Shown in pieces: positions 36,536-44,822 of a stretch of 64,000 nucleotides of DNA. Source of the DNA: an uncultured Candidatus Nitrosopumilus sp. (lineage in GTDB: Archaea > Thermoproteota > Nitrososphaeria > Nitrososphaerales > Nitrosopumilaceae); assembly GCA_905612485.1 (NCBI GenBank), contig CAJQSE010000005.1, positions 1 to 64,000 on the forward strand, given 5' to 3'. Numbering within the stretch: the first letter of the stretch is position 1; every line of letters starts with the position of its first letter. Made by a program: the position numbers and the translations under genes. The notes under the pieces were generated by a model that worked only from the letters and a program-made list of their open reading frames with translations, was not told where the DNA came from and did not search any database.

Positions 36536-37219
36536 ATGATGAATATGAAAAAAGCAGTAATTGTATTTAGTGGAGGAGTAGATTCTGTATGTGCAGTATC
36601 ATTTTTAAAATCAAAATATGAATTATATGGGATCACATTTTCCTATGGTCAAAAAGCAGGTATGGAAATTAATGCAGCAAAATCTTTTGCAAAAAAACTG
36701 GGATTAAAAGAACATAAAATTATTGATATTGGTTTTATGAAAAATCTCTATGGAAATTCAAATGTTTTAACAAGTTCAAAAAGAAAAATTCCAACTAAAT
36801 TTGAATATTCAATTGTGGTTCCAATTAGAAATGCAGTATTTCTTTCAATAGCATCGGCATGGGCTTTTACACTTAATGCATCTCTTGTTGCATATGGTGC
36901 ACATACAGGAGATACAAATTATCCAGATTGTAGACCAAAATTTGCAAAAAAATTAGAAAATGCATTTAATGAAGGAGAAATTGATGGAATTAATTTAAAA
37001 TTAAGAAAAAATATTGAGATTTGGTCACCATATCGTAAGGGATTATCTAAAAGTGATTTATTAAAATCAGGAATGAAAAATCTAGGTGATTCAATTTTTA
37101 AAACTTGGAGTTGTTATGCAAATAAAAAACATCACTGTGGAATTTGTGAGTCTTGTAATAATAGAAAAATTGCATTTAACAAAGCTGGAATTATAGACAA
37201 AACAAAGTATCTAAAATAA
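36536..37219 (+). CDS. queC: 7-cyano-7-deazaguanine synthase QueC
   Basis: Converts CDG to preQ0 in archaeosine/queuosine synthesis, using ATP and ammonia. The PP-loop is VFSGGVDSVCAV. The zinc cysteines at the end are CYANKKHHCGICESCNNR. It lies 4 bases after thrB. The reverse-strand folE and queE genes supply other steps of the same pathway, and a queD gene is not visible here. Length 227 aa is normal. Confidence 0.95.
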   Translation: MMNMKKAVIVFSGGVDSVCAVSFLKSKYELYGITFSYGQKAGMEINAAKSFAKKLGLKEHKIIDIGFMKNLYGNSNVLTSSKRKIPTKFEYSIVVPIRNAVFLSIASAWAFTLNASLVAYGAHTGDTNYPDCRPKFAKKLENAFNEGEIDGINLKLRKNIEIWSPYRKGLSKSDLLKSGMKNLGDSIFKTWSCYANKKHHCGICESCNNRKIAFNKAGIIDKTKYLK

Positions 37220-37228
37220 TTAAATTAT

Positions 37229-37474
37229 TTATCTAAGAATTTTCTTTTTTAGAATTATACTTCTAATTAATACATACCAAACTAAAAAGAATGATGCAAA
37301 AATTCCTGTAATTACATAATTATGTTGTTCAGTAGTTAATCCTTCAAATGTATCAGTAATTAGAACTGCTGAGAAAAAAGCAATTACAATAAGAGCTACA
37401 CATTCTACTGCATACCATATCCAACCTGGAAATGATTCTTTTGGAATGTGAACATATGGATTTGCTTTTCCCAT
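37229..37474 (-). CDS. Small two-helix membrane protein, 81 aa
   Basis: An 81-residue hypothetical protein with two membrane helices (IWYAVECVALIVIAFFSAVLI and VITGIFASFFLVWYVLI) and a basic end (SIILKKKILR). It stands between queC (convergent) and folE (42 bases downstream of its start). The function is unknown. Confidence 0.7.
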   Translation of the reverse strand: MGKANPYVHIPKESFPGWIWYAVECVALIVIAFFSAVLITDTFEGLTTEQHNYVITGIFASFFLVWYVLIRSIILKKKILR

Positions 37475-37516
37475 ATTGATGATGAAAAATATTGATTATT
37501 TAATTTTTGAGTATTA

Positions 37517-38074
37517 TTAGAACAATGAATTTGAAGCACGTTTTCTAATTAGTGCTATAATACTCTCTTTTTCGTCTTTATTCTCATAGATTCCTCTAAA
37601 TGCAGATGAGGAAAGAGTTGCATCGTTTCTCACACCACGCATTTTCATACAAAGATGTTCTGCATCAGCAAAAACTACTACACCTTTTACTCCTTGAGAG
37701 TATAATTCATCAGCAATATTTTTGGTTAAACGTTCTTGAATTTGGAGTCTTTTTGAATATTTTTCAACTAATCTGACTAGTTTTGATATTCCAAAAACTC
37801 TCCCATTTGGAGAATAAGCAATGTGAATTTTTCCATAAAATGGCAACATATGATGTTCGCACATAGAATAAAATTGTATATCACGTGCAATTACTACATC
37901 AGAATCTTCTGAAAATTGTACAGACAATTCTGAATCTGAGTCATATCCTCCAAAAATTTCTCTATACATACTTGCAATTCGTTTAGGAGTTTCTCTCAGT
38001 CCTTCACGAGTTGGATCCTCACCAATTTCAATAATTAATTCTCTCACAAGTTTTTTTACGCGTTCTTCATTCAT
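37517..38074 (-). CDS. folE: GTP cyclohydrolase I (FolE type)
   Basis: Forms 7,8-dihydroneopterin triphosphate from GTP, the first step toward 7-deazaguanines and pterins. The zinc and catalytic residues are in CEHHMLPFYGKIHIAY and HLCMKMRGVRND; SKLVRLVEKYSKRLQIQERLT is the family signature. It is of the bacterial FolE1 type rather than the archaeal MptA type. It lies between the membrane protein gene and queE in a minus-strand block. Length 185 aa is normal. Confidence 0.95.
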   Translation of the reverse strand: MNEERVKKLVRELIIEIGEDPTREGLRETPKRIASMYREIFGGYDSDSELSVQFSEDSDVVIARDIQFYSMCEHHMLPFYGKIHIAYSPNGRVFGISKLVRLVEKYSKRLQIQERLTKNIADELYSQGVKGVVVFADAEHLCMKMRGVRNDATLSSSAFRGIYENKDEKESIIALIRKRASNSLF

Positions 38075-38138
38075 TTTATATTTTTACTCATTTTTTCTAG
38101 TATTTGAACGTAATCTGATTTTTAGACTAATGTCAAGG

Positions 38139-38852
38139 TTATGGAGCCCCGATAAATTTGTGTAATTGTGGAACTACCTTGACATCAATATAATATGGAA
38201 ATACCACATCATACAAATTTAATAAAAGATCCAAAGAAGGTTCAGAAATTCCATATGTTGGTTGAATTACAAATCCATTGATATTTTCTTTTAAAATATT
38301 ATTAAAAATCTCATCAATTAATTTTTTAAATTCATCTAATTGAGTTTTAGAACTTACGACAATTTTGATATATGTTGTTTTTTTAGATTTTACAGATGAT
38401 TCAAGACATTTCATAGTATGGCCAATTAATTTCTCATAATGTTCAGAATCTACAAAATCAGAATCTTTTGTTTTAAATTCAATTTTAACAATATCCATAA
38501 ATGGTAAAACATGATTAAATCGATCAATATCAAAACATGATGATTCCAAATAAGTAGGGATATTTTTATTTTGGATGTGTTTTGCAAGTTGTGCAACTGC
38601 TTCATGTTGAATTAACGGATCACCTCCAGTAAAATTCACTTTGTAAGTTTGATCTTGTAAATTAGTGTCAATTAACTCATTTGCTTCTTCAATTGTATAT
38701 TCTGTTCCAGAATTAAGTGGTAAAGATTCCTTAGTATCACAATAAAAACATGTGAAAGGACATCCTGCAAGTCTAACAAAAAGAGTTTTTGTACCATAAA
38801 GAATACCTTCTCCTTCTACAGATGTAAATATCTCAAATAATCTTACTTTCAA
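38139..38852 (-). CDS. queE: 7-carboxy-7-deazaguanine synthase QueE
   Basis: A radical-SAM enzyme that makes CDG. The cluster motif is AGCPFTCFYCDTKES (C-x3-C-x2-C). The N terminus FEIFTSVEGEG and the middle VNFTGGDPLIQ are typical of QueE. It is 64 bases upstream of folE on the same strand. With QueC it covers two successive steps. Length 237 aa is normal. Confidence 0.94.
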   Translation of the reverse strand: MKVRLFEIFTSVEGEGILYGTKTLFVRLAGCPFTCFYCDTKESLPLNSGTEYTIEEANELIDTNLQDQTYKVNFTGGDPLIQHEAVAQLAKHIQNKNIPTYLESSCFDIDRFNHVLPFMDIVKIEFKTKDSDFVDSEHYEKLIGHTMKCLESSVKSKKTTYIKIVVSSKTQLDEFKKLIDEIFNNILKENINGFVIQPTYGISEPSLDLLLNLYDVVFPYYIDVKVVPQLHKFIGAP

Positions 38853-38896
38853 GTAATAATGCTAATTTTTTTCATTATTTATTTAATGAGTTTGTA

Positions 38897-39091
38897 CTAA
38901 TGCATTACAGGTTCTTTTGTATAAAATAGTCCTGAAATAAAGAATACAACGCCTAAAATTCCAATAGTACTTCCAATCAATTCTACTTGATTTTGTAATT
39001 CTCCTCCCATTGGAGACCATAACCAAACCATTAAAGCGCCAACTATAATCATTGGAATTCCTACACCTATTGTAATTGATTTAGAAGTCAT
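38897..39091 (-). CDS. Small two-helix membrane protein, 64 aa
   Basis: A 64-residue protein of two membrane helices (GVGIPMIIVGALMVWLW and LIGSTIGILGVVFFISGLFY). Not recognised. It follows the secreted helical protein gene after 31 bases on the same strand and might belong to that transcript. Confidence 0.65.
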   Translation of the reverse strand: MTSKSITIGVGIPMIIVGALMVWLWSPMGGELQNQVELIGSTIGILGVVFFISGLFYTKEPVMH

Positions 39092-39122
39092 ATTGAAATT
39101 CTTTAGAAAATGTATATGAAGC

Positions 39123-39950
39123 TTATGTTATTCGTATTGAATATCCAATATTTTGCATTAATTCCTTTAATTCACCGTATACTAGTTTAGCATCATGAAT
39201 TTGATTTTTTGAAAGTAATTCTCTTATTTCGAGAATTAATGTATGACCTTTATCAATTTGAAATTGATCAATGCCATCATCTTGGGCTTTTGTTAATTGT
39301 TTATCAATTCTATCAAGTAACCTATCAAAAAATCGCTTGATAAAATCAGATCTGTGTTTTATAGCAGATTCACGTATATCATTTTTAATAGAATCAAGAA
39401 TAATCTTTATTTCATTAATAACATCATTATATGATCCATATCCATTATTAATTTGAATACGTAATTCCTGAATTAAATCATAAATTTTAATAAAATCAGA
39501 TTCTACGTCAGCATTATATTTTTTAGAAATTTTTTCTAAAGTTTTAACATATTTTTCTAATCTATCAATTTCACTGGTTAAATTCCTATTAGATTTATCA
39601 GATACAGTTACTACTACAACTTTTTCTGAAGATTGGGAAATTATTCTAGAAATTTGCATAAATGAATTCATTGCTAAAAGAAAATCTTGCTTTGCTTTTT
39701 CAATATCATCAGGTAAAGATTCATCTAATGAATATACAGCTCTATGACCTTTATCATATAAAATTTGTAGATTATTTGGAATTTGATCCCCATATACTCT
39801 ATCTAATTGATTTACAATTTGTTTATCTGCTTGTACAGCAATACGCAACAAAATACTTGGATCATTTTGTCCATATGCACGATCAACTAATGACGGAGAT
39901 ACTGTACCAAAAATTAAGACAATTATTGCAAATACGGCTAATTTTTTCAT
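39123..39950 (-). CDS. Secreted helical (coiled-coil) protein of unknown function
   Basis: A 275-residue protein with a signal peptide (LAVFAIIVLIFGTVSPSLVDRAYG) and otherwise almost entirely helical, with charged heptad-like segments. No family motif is evident. Its start overlaps the stop of the membrane-tethered wHTH gene by four bases, so the two are translated together. This suggests that it works outside the cell with that protein, but nothing more can be said. Confidence 0.75.
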   Translation of the reverse strand: MKKLAVFAIIVLIFGTVSPSLVDRAYGQNDPSILLRIAVQADKQIVNQLDRVYGDQIPNNLQILYDKGHRAVYSLDESLPDDIEKAKQDFLLAMNSFMQISRIISQSSEKVVVVTVSDKSNRNLTSEIDRLEKYVKTLEKISKKYNADVESDFIKIYDLIQELRIQINNGYGSYNDVINEIKIILDSIKNDIRESAIKHRSDFIKRFFDRLLDRIDKQLTKAQDDGIDQFQIDKGHTLILEIRELLSKNQIHDAKLVYGELKELMQNIGYSIRIT

Positions 39951-40954
39951 TCTTCCTCCTCCATATTCTTGCGTAATTTTACCAAATTTTGTAAATCTTT
40001 CTTTTCAATTTCAATTACTCCTTCACGTTCTAGTCTTTTTACTGCACGCCACATAGTAGTTCTTGGTTGCAAGAATTTTTTACGTAATTCACTTTCAAGT
40101 GCTTTTCCTCCATTATTAAAAATAAATTTCACTAATTCTCTATCATCCTCACGGAGATCTGGTTTTAATTTAAAAATTGTTTCAATATCTAAAATATTAT
40201 TTTTTTCAGTTATTGGATTATGGTTTACTGGTTTAGGATTTTTTTGTTTTGTACGAATAATTATTACAGCTCCAATTAGAATAATTATTAATACTCCCCC
40301 AATTATTGCATATGAAAAGTAATTTGTTTCAGTTTTTGGATCCGGTATTGGATTAGAAATAGTATTACTAAACAAATAATCAATTTCAGTTTTCCCTGAA
40401 GGTAGTGTTAATTTATTTTGATCATTAATTATTTCCATATTAATTGGAAGATTAGTCATTCCAACAATTACAGAATTTTGTGGTAATAGTAATGTAAAAT
40501 TAGAAGGAGAATCTAAAGAAAATGTCCAAAGTTTACTTTGTTTGGATACTAAATCATGAATATCATATTCGATACTAATAACAGATGAACCAAAAGTTTG
40601 AATTAAAGCAAAATTATCTAATACATCCGTATCTAATAGAAATTCATTATCACCAATTACAACTAGATTATCAATACTACTTCCAAATAGATTTAATTCA
40701 TAATCAGTAAGAAAGGAATCAACATCAATTTCTGTAGAAACATGTGTAGAACCATCAGGATAAATAATAAGATCAAGATCTCTAGGAGAACTAAATGAAG
40801 ATTGGATTGGAAGTAAAGCTGCTACAATAATCATACTAGCTACCAAAAGAGGTGTTTTGACCATTGTATCAAAGATACCTTCATTCCTTACAAAAAGTAT
40901 TCCATCGTCTCCTAGAGATTGGTTCGATTGAGTTGGTTCGATTAATGAGTACAT
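39947..40954 (-). CDS. Membrane-tethered winged-helix regulator (COG2512-like)
   Basis: A 335-residue protein with an N-terminal hydrophobic segment (LLVASMIIVAALLPI), a beta-rich outer domain (about 50-215), a membrane helix (YAIIGGVLIIILIGAVIII) and a cytoplasmic winged helix (REDDRELVKFIFNNGGKA...TTMWRAVKRLEREGVIEIE). This is the layout of predicted membrane-associated archaeal transcription regulators. An internal ATG 30 codons in gives MVKTPLL, a more usual start for a signal sequence. It overlaps the secreted helical protein gene by four bases and follows the small wHTH gene after 4 bases. Confidence 0.8.
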   Translation of the reverse strand: MYSLIEPTQSNQSLGDDGILFVRNEGIFDTMVKTPLLVASMIIVAALLPIQSSFSSPRDLDLIIYPDGSTHVSTEIDVDSFLTDYELNLFGSSIDNLVVIGDNEFLLDTDVLDNFALIQTFGSSVISIEYDIHDLVSKQSKLWTFSLDSPSNFTLLLPQNSVIVGMTNLPINMEIINDQNKLTLPSGKTEIDYLFSNTISNPIPDPKTETNYFSYAIIGGVLIIILIGAVIIIRTKQKNPKPVNHNPITEKNNILDIETIFKLKPDLREDDRELVKFIFNNGGKALESELRKKFLQPRTTMWRAVKRLEREGVIEIEKKDLQNLVKLRKNMEEEE

Positions 40955-40958
40955 TTGA

Positions 40959-41246
40959 TCAATACCTTAGATTCATGCTTTCTACTAGTCGTTGAAATCT
41001 TTTGAATTCCTGGAAAAAGCCTAGGCCTTTTTCAGTAATTTGAAAGACCCTATTTCTATCATTTCTGACTGATTCTACCAAGCCAGCTTCTATCAGTTTC
41101 TCACATTTGTCTAACACTGCATAGTGAGATAGGTTGGCTTTTCTAGAAATTGCAGATACAATGATTCCATCACGACCACCGTCAGCGGTTACGTCTAAGA
41201 TATCACCCATTATGCCCATTTCGGACCTGTATTGTTGTTTTGACAT
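40959..41246 (-). CDS. Winged-helix transcription regulator, about 95 aa
   Basis: A small DNA-binding protein. The recognition region is IIVSAISRKANLSHYAVLDKCEKLIEAGLVESVRND, followed by VFQITEKGLGFFQEF, as in archaeal wHTH families. The most natural start is ATG 41246 (MSKQQYRSEMG); the frame runs upstream to 41282 with a hydrophobic stretch that is less likely to be translated. It begins a minus-strand set with the membrane-tethered regulator and has a tandem repeat 50 bases upstream. Confidence 0.8.
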   Translation of the reverse strand: MSKQQYRSEMGIMGDILDVTADGGRDGIIVSAISRKANLSHYAVLDKCEKLIEAGLVESVRNDRNRVFQITEKGLGFFQEFKRFQRLVESMNLRY

Positions 41247-41295
41247 GCAATAGTATAGAATGTAGTAGTTTATGAGGAACATTCTGAAACATTAC

Positions 41296-41317
41296 AGCGG
41301 AACACAAAGCGGAACAC
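41296..41317. promoter_or_regulatory. Tandem direct repeat AGCGGAACAC, candidate operator
   Basis: Two perfect 10-base copies of AGCGGAACAC at 41296-41305 and 41308-41317, separated by AA (12-base period). It lies in the 194-base gap between the start of the wHTH gene (minus) and the start of the 21-residue repeat protein gene (plus). Direct repeats one helical turn apart are typical of transcription factor sites. Function is inferred. Confidence 0.45.
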
Positions 41318-41476
41318 CCATTTCTTCAAAAAAATCCTCAGATTTTGGTAAAAATAAGTTTACAATGAAAAATTTTAGAAAAACAAGCCTAGAAAATACA
41401 ATTAAAATTCATTCACAAGGTCAGTTTTGAGATTTATAATAACTTTTTATTCCCATTTTCAATAGAAAATCATAAA

Positions 41477-41938
41477 ATGTTTGATAAGTTCAAAGAAGAT
41501 AATGGAGGAGAGATGATGGAAGAAAAAATCAATGTATCTGAATCAGTAGAAGCATCTCCAAGTGCTGAATCTACCATCGGAATTGGTGAATTAATGGGAA
41601 AGCGTGCAAAATTAGAGGAAGCAATTGACTATGTCGGTTTAATGATAAAAAATCTTAAAGATAAAAGAACTATGCTTGAAAAAGATATAGAGGAAGAATC
41701 AGTAGATATTAAAAATCTTAAAGAAAAATTACAAAAAGTTAGTGAATACATTAATGAAGAAAATAGAGGAATTCAAGAACTTACAGATAAAAGAATGAAA
41801 GTAGAAAATGAAGCTGATGAAGTGGGAATAATAATTAATAATTTAAGAGATAAACTGGCAAATATCGATACAATTGTTGGCGAAGAAGGAAATAGAGTTA
41901 AACAAATTAAAGAAAGTAGAGATAATCTAGAAAGTTAA
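41477..41938 (+). CDS. Coiled-coil protein built from 21-residue repeats
   Basis: A 153-residue acidic protein. Residues 36-140 are five consecutive repeats of exactly 21 residues (start of each: IGELMGKR, IKNLKDKR, IKNLKEKL, IQELTDKR, INNLRDKL), followed by a partial sixth to the end. Twenty-one residues are three heptads, which suggests a regular coiled coil. The first 35 residues look unstructured. Its stop lies three bases from the convergent second cdvB paralog. The family is not recognised. Confidence 0.75.
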   Translation: MFDKFKEDNGGEMMEEKINVSESVEASPSAESTIGIGELMGKRAKLEEAIDYVGLMIKNLKDKRTMLEKDIEEESVDIKNLKEKLQKVSEYINEENRGIQELTDKRMKVENEADEVGIIINNLRDKLANIDTIVGEEGNRVKQIKESRDNLES

Positions 41939-41941
41939 AAA

Positions 41942-42583
41942 TTAGAAAAATTTAGTACTAGTTTTTTCTTGACTACTTGATGGAACTGATGGAAACATTT
42001 CACCAGTTGAATTTTCTGCAACAGCAGATGCTTCTCTTAAAATTTTCTCAGATTCTGCATTAGTAGTTTCATCCATTCCAAATGCTGCATCACCTGTAAA
42101 ACTTTCAGTCATAAATCCTCCAAGCATCTCTGCCATTTGACCAATTTCTTGTTCAGCACCAGGCATTATTTTTCCAAGTGATGATTTCAAATTCTTCATT
42201 AGACCCATTGTTGGCATCATAGCTACTACAGTATCTCCAAGATCATTACAAGTAGATAATCGTAATTCAATTTGTTCTAATGCAATTCTAGCACTGCTTA
42301 AAATTTTTGTAACTTTACGAACTTCAGCTAATTCATTTCCTAAAACCTTACTAGTTTGAACATCATGATTTTGTGTTGCAGTTACAATTCGTTGAAATAA
42401 TTTAGCATCACGCTCTTGTAACCTAGTTAACATTGAATCTAATTTTTTGATTTGTGATTGTAATTTTTTGATTCCATCTTGAACTCGTGGTTTTAATGGA
42501 CCTTTAGGCTTGATTGTATCATTTATTTTATCACTAATGCTTATTTTTGGTTGTTTTGACCATTTAGTTTCAAGACCAGACAT
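41942..42583 (-). CDS. CdvB-like ESCRT-III (Snf7-family) protein, paralog 2
   Basis: A second ESCRT-III-like protein, 213 residues from ATG 42583 (MSGLETKWS). An upstream extension in frame to 42616 is less likely. The core follows paralog 1 almost segment by segment: KPRVQDGIKKLQSQIKKLDS, LTRLQERDAKLFQRIV, LGNELAEVRKVTKIL. The tail again has FPSVPSS after EKILREASAVAE, and no winged helix. It shares the TTAGCTAA palindrome upstream with paralog 1. The 3' end abuts the 21-residue repeat gene. Confidence 0.88.
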   Translation of the reverse strand: MSGLETKWSKQPKISISDKINDTIKPKGPLKPRVQDGIKKLQSQIKKLDSMLTRLQERDAKLFQRIVTATQNHDVQTSKVLGNELAEVRKVTKILSSARIALEQIELRLSTCNDLGDTVVAMMPTMGLMKNLKSSLGKIMPGAEQEIGQMAEMLGGFMTESFTGDAAFGMDETTNAESEKILREASAVAENSTGEMFPSVPSSSQEKTSTKFF

Positions 42584-42650
42584 ATGTTTGATTTTTAAAT
42601 TAATACTTAATTTCAAGTGTAAAAATTGCTTAACAGTACGTAAACTTTAG

Positions 42651-42658
42651 TTAGCTAA
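42651..42658. promoter_or_regulatory. TTAGCTAA palindrome upstream of cdvB paralog 2
   Basis: An 8-base palindrome, also found at 19209-19216 upstream of cdvB paralog 1. It lies 68 bases before ATG 42583 in a 168-base gap shared with the divergent gene at 42752. A role as a shared cell-cycle operator is a hypothesis; an AT-rich 8-mer can recur by chance. Confidence 0.3.
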
Positions 42659-42751
42659 ACTTGAAAACGGAACCAAAAAGTGAATCTGACTAGATAGACG
42701 TCCCTTCGGATCCATTGAACAATTTTAATACAAATTAATCTCTCCAAATTT

Positions 42752-43204
42752 ATGAATAAAAAAAGTATTGGAATTTTAATGATTTTGGGTGTAGTAATTT
42801 TAGGTGTATCTATTTCAATGAACTCTGAAGAAAAAGATGATAGTGTGATATTTCATGTAACTTTAGCAGATCCTGAACTGTATACTAATGGAATTTACAC
42901 AAATAATTTTACAATGGAACCTGGCACATATTTTTTTAGATTTGTCCCAAATGGAAGTAGTCCTGAAATCTTATCAATAAAATTAAGTGGTCAAAATTAT
43001 AGTTTTATAGAAAATTTTAATCTGAAAGGTATACCATATGAATCAGAAACTTCAAAATATTTTACATGGGAATATGAAGGAGTCAAAAACATCACGATTG
43101 ATTCAATGAAAGAAATTACAATTGTAATTAATCCAAATGATAATGTAATGGGTTCAGTATCTATAGATATTATTAAGGAAAAAAGTGACGAATCTACAAA
43201 ATAG
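42752..43204 (+). CDS. Membrane-anchored or secreted protein, unknown function
   Basis: A 150-residue protein with an N-terminal hydrophobic helix (SIGILMILGVVILGVSISM) that serves as a signal or anchor. The remaining part is a small beta-rich domain (FTMEPGTYFFRFVPNGSS..., similar in feel to a GOLD or lipocalin-like sandwich). No motif supports a function. It precedes a two-helix protein gene by 40 bases. Confidence 0.7.
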   Translation: MNKKSIGILMILGVVILGVSISMNSEEKDDSVIFHVTLADPELYTNGIYTNNFTMEPGTYFFRFVPNGSSPEILSIKLSGQNYSFIENFNLKGIPYESETSKYFTWEYEGVKNITIDSMKEITIVINPNDNVMGSVSIDIIKEKSDESTK

Positions 43205-43244
43205 ATTCCCATGAATTTAATACAACCCAAAATTACAAAATATT

Positions 43245-43451
43245 ATGAAAGATAAAAAATTTAGAGCTAAATTAATAATTCTCTTAGGTTCAATTTGGAT
43301 AGTTATCACATTACCATTACCATGGATTATAAATAATCCAGCAGTTTCAGAGGCTCAATTTAACACCATACTTGGAATAATAGGAGTTATGTCAATTCCA
43401 TTTATTATGCTAGGAGTTGCATGGTCATTAAAGCCAGAATTAACAACATAA
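43245..43451 (+). CDS. Small two-helix membrane protein, 68 aa
   Basis: A 68-residue protein with two membrane helices (LIILLGSIWIVITLPLPWI and ILGIIGVMSIPFIMLGVAW). Not recognised. It lies between the preceding secreted protein and cysQ, 11 bases before the latter. Confidence 0.65.
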   Translation: MKDKKFRAKLIILLGSIWIVITLPLPWIINNPAVSEAQFNTILGIIGVMSIPFIMLGVAWSLKPELTT

Positions 43452-43462
43452 GGAAATCATAA

Positions 43463-44278
43463 TTGAAGAATATTCCAATTCCTGATAAAATTCCTGAATT
43501 AGATATTGCAATTAAGGCTGCACAAGAAGCAAGTAATGTAATTTTAGAGATTTATCAAAAAGATTACAATACATTCACAAAAACTGATAATTCACCAGTT
43601 ACAGATGCAGATTTAAAAAGTAATAAAATAATTAATGAAATTTTATCAAATACAAAATATTCAATACTTTCTGAAGAAGATATTGATGATCAAAGTAGAT
43701 TATCAAAAGATATGATTTGGATTGTTGATCCCCTTGATGGGACTTCTGATTTTATTGATAAAACTGGAGAGTTTACTGTAATGATTGCATTAATACAAAA
43801 TAAAAAACCAATTCTTGGAGTTATTGCATGGCCAACAGAAAAAACATTATTTGTTGCACAAAAGAATTGTGGTGCTTTTAGATATTCAGATAACAAATGG
43901 GATAAAATTTCAGTCACTAAAATAGATAAACTACCTAAATGTAGAACAGTAGGATCTAGGCACCATTTATCAGAAAAAGAAAAGGAATTCATTAAAAAAA
44001 TTGGAATTGAAGATTTTACAAGTATAGGTAGTTCATTAAAAGTTGGGAAAATTAGTTCTGGTCAAGCTGAAGCTTATATCACTACAACAAACAAAATGAA
44101 AGAATGGGATACAGCTGCATCTTATTGTATTGTTTCAGAAGCTGGTGGGAAAATGACAGATATGTTAGGAAATGAATTAACATACAATAACAAAAATGTG
44201 TATCATCAAAATGGGATTTTAGTTACTAACGGATTAATTCATGATAAAATAGTAGAAGAATTTAAAAAATTAGAGTAG
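43463..44278 (+). CDS. cysQ: 3'(2'),5'-bisphosphate nucleotidase (CysQ-like)
   Basis: An inositol-phosphatase-superfamily enzyme. The metal-binding residues are in LSEEDIDDQS and WIVDPLDGTSDFI, and the second motif EWDTAASYCIVSEAGG is intact. In sulfur metabolism CysQ removes PAP produced from PAPS. Its 3' end overlaps the convergent cysC by 9 bases, supporting the sulfur role. Inositol monophosphatase activity is an alternative. A TTG start is used. Confidence 0.88.
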   Translation: MKNIPIPDKIPELDIAIKAAQEASNVILEIYQKDYNTFTKTDNSPVTDADLKSNKIINEILSNTKYSILSEEDIDDQSRLSKDMIWIVDPLDGTSDFIDKTGEFTVMIALIQNKKPILGVIAWPTEKTLFVAQKNCGAFRYSDNKWDKISVTKIDKLPKCRTVGSRHHLSEKEKEFIKKIGIEDFTSIGSSLKVGKISSGQAEAYITTTNKMKEWDTAASYCIVSEAGGKMTDMLGNELTYNNKNVYHQNGILVTNGLIHDKIVEEFKKLE

Positions 44279-44785
44279 GTTTCTTTCATTAAGAAAGTCC
44301 TTTACTTTATTTGCACTGTCTGAAAGTGGATCATGCTCAGTATCAATTACTAAATCTGCTTTTTCTGGAGCTTCATAAGGATCATCAATTCCTGTAAATC
44401 CTTTAATCTCGCCTTTTCGTGCCTTGGCATACATGCCTTTGACATCTCTTTCTTCACATTTAGCTAATGAACACTTTACATACACTTCTGCAAATTGATC
44501 ACCTGCAGCAATAATATCTCTAGCATTTTCTCTATTCTCAACATATGGTGAAACTAGAGATACTATACTTGGAACACCATGATTCAACAAAAGCTTAGCT
44601 AGATGAGCAACTTTTTTGTTATGTTCATCACGTCCTGCTTTTGAAAAATCTTTAGGTGAAAACCATTCTCTTAGTTCATCACCATCAAGCATTGCCAAAT
44701 TTGGGATATCTTTCTGCAAATCTTTTACAATGGTAGTCTTTCCTGAACAAGGAAGACCAGTCATCCAAAGAATGAAAGGTTTCAT
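44270..44785 (-). CDS. cysC: Adenylylsulfate (APS) kinase
   Basis: Phosphorylates APS to PAPS. The P-loop is TGLPCSGKTTIV, and the LDGDELREWFS and the C-terminal GFTGIDDPYEAPEKADLVIDT segments are family features. ATG 44785 (MKPFILW) is the natural start; a frame open to 44809 adds a short less likely extension. It is convergent with cysQ, which removes the PAP by-product. The sulfate activation genes sat and cysH are at 27.6-29.5 kb. Confidence 0.93.
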   Translation of the reverse strand: MKPFILWMTGLPCSGKTTIVKDLQKDIPNLAMLDGDELREWFSPKDFSKAGRDEHNKKVAHLAKLLLNHGVPSIVSLVSPYVENRENARDIIAAGDQFAEVYVKCSLAKCEERDVKGMYAKARKGEIKGFTGIDDPYEAPEKADLVIDTEHDPLSDSANKVKDFLNERNLL

Positions 44786-44822
44786 GTACAAAAATGTTGA
44801 AATAACCAATAAAGAGCTTACG

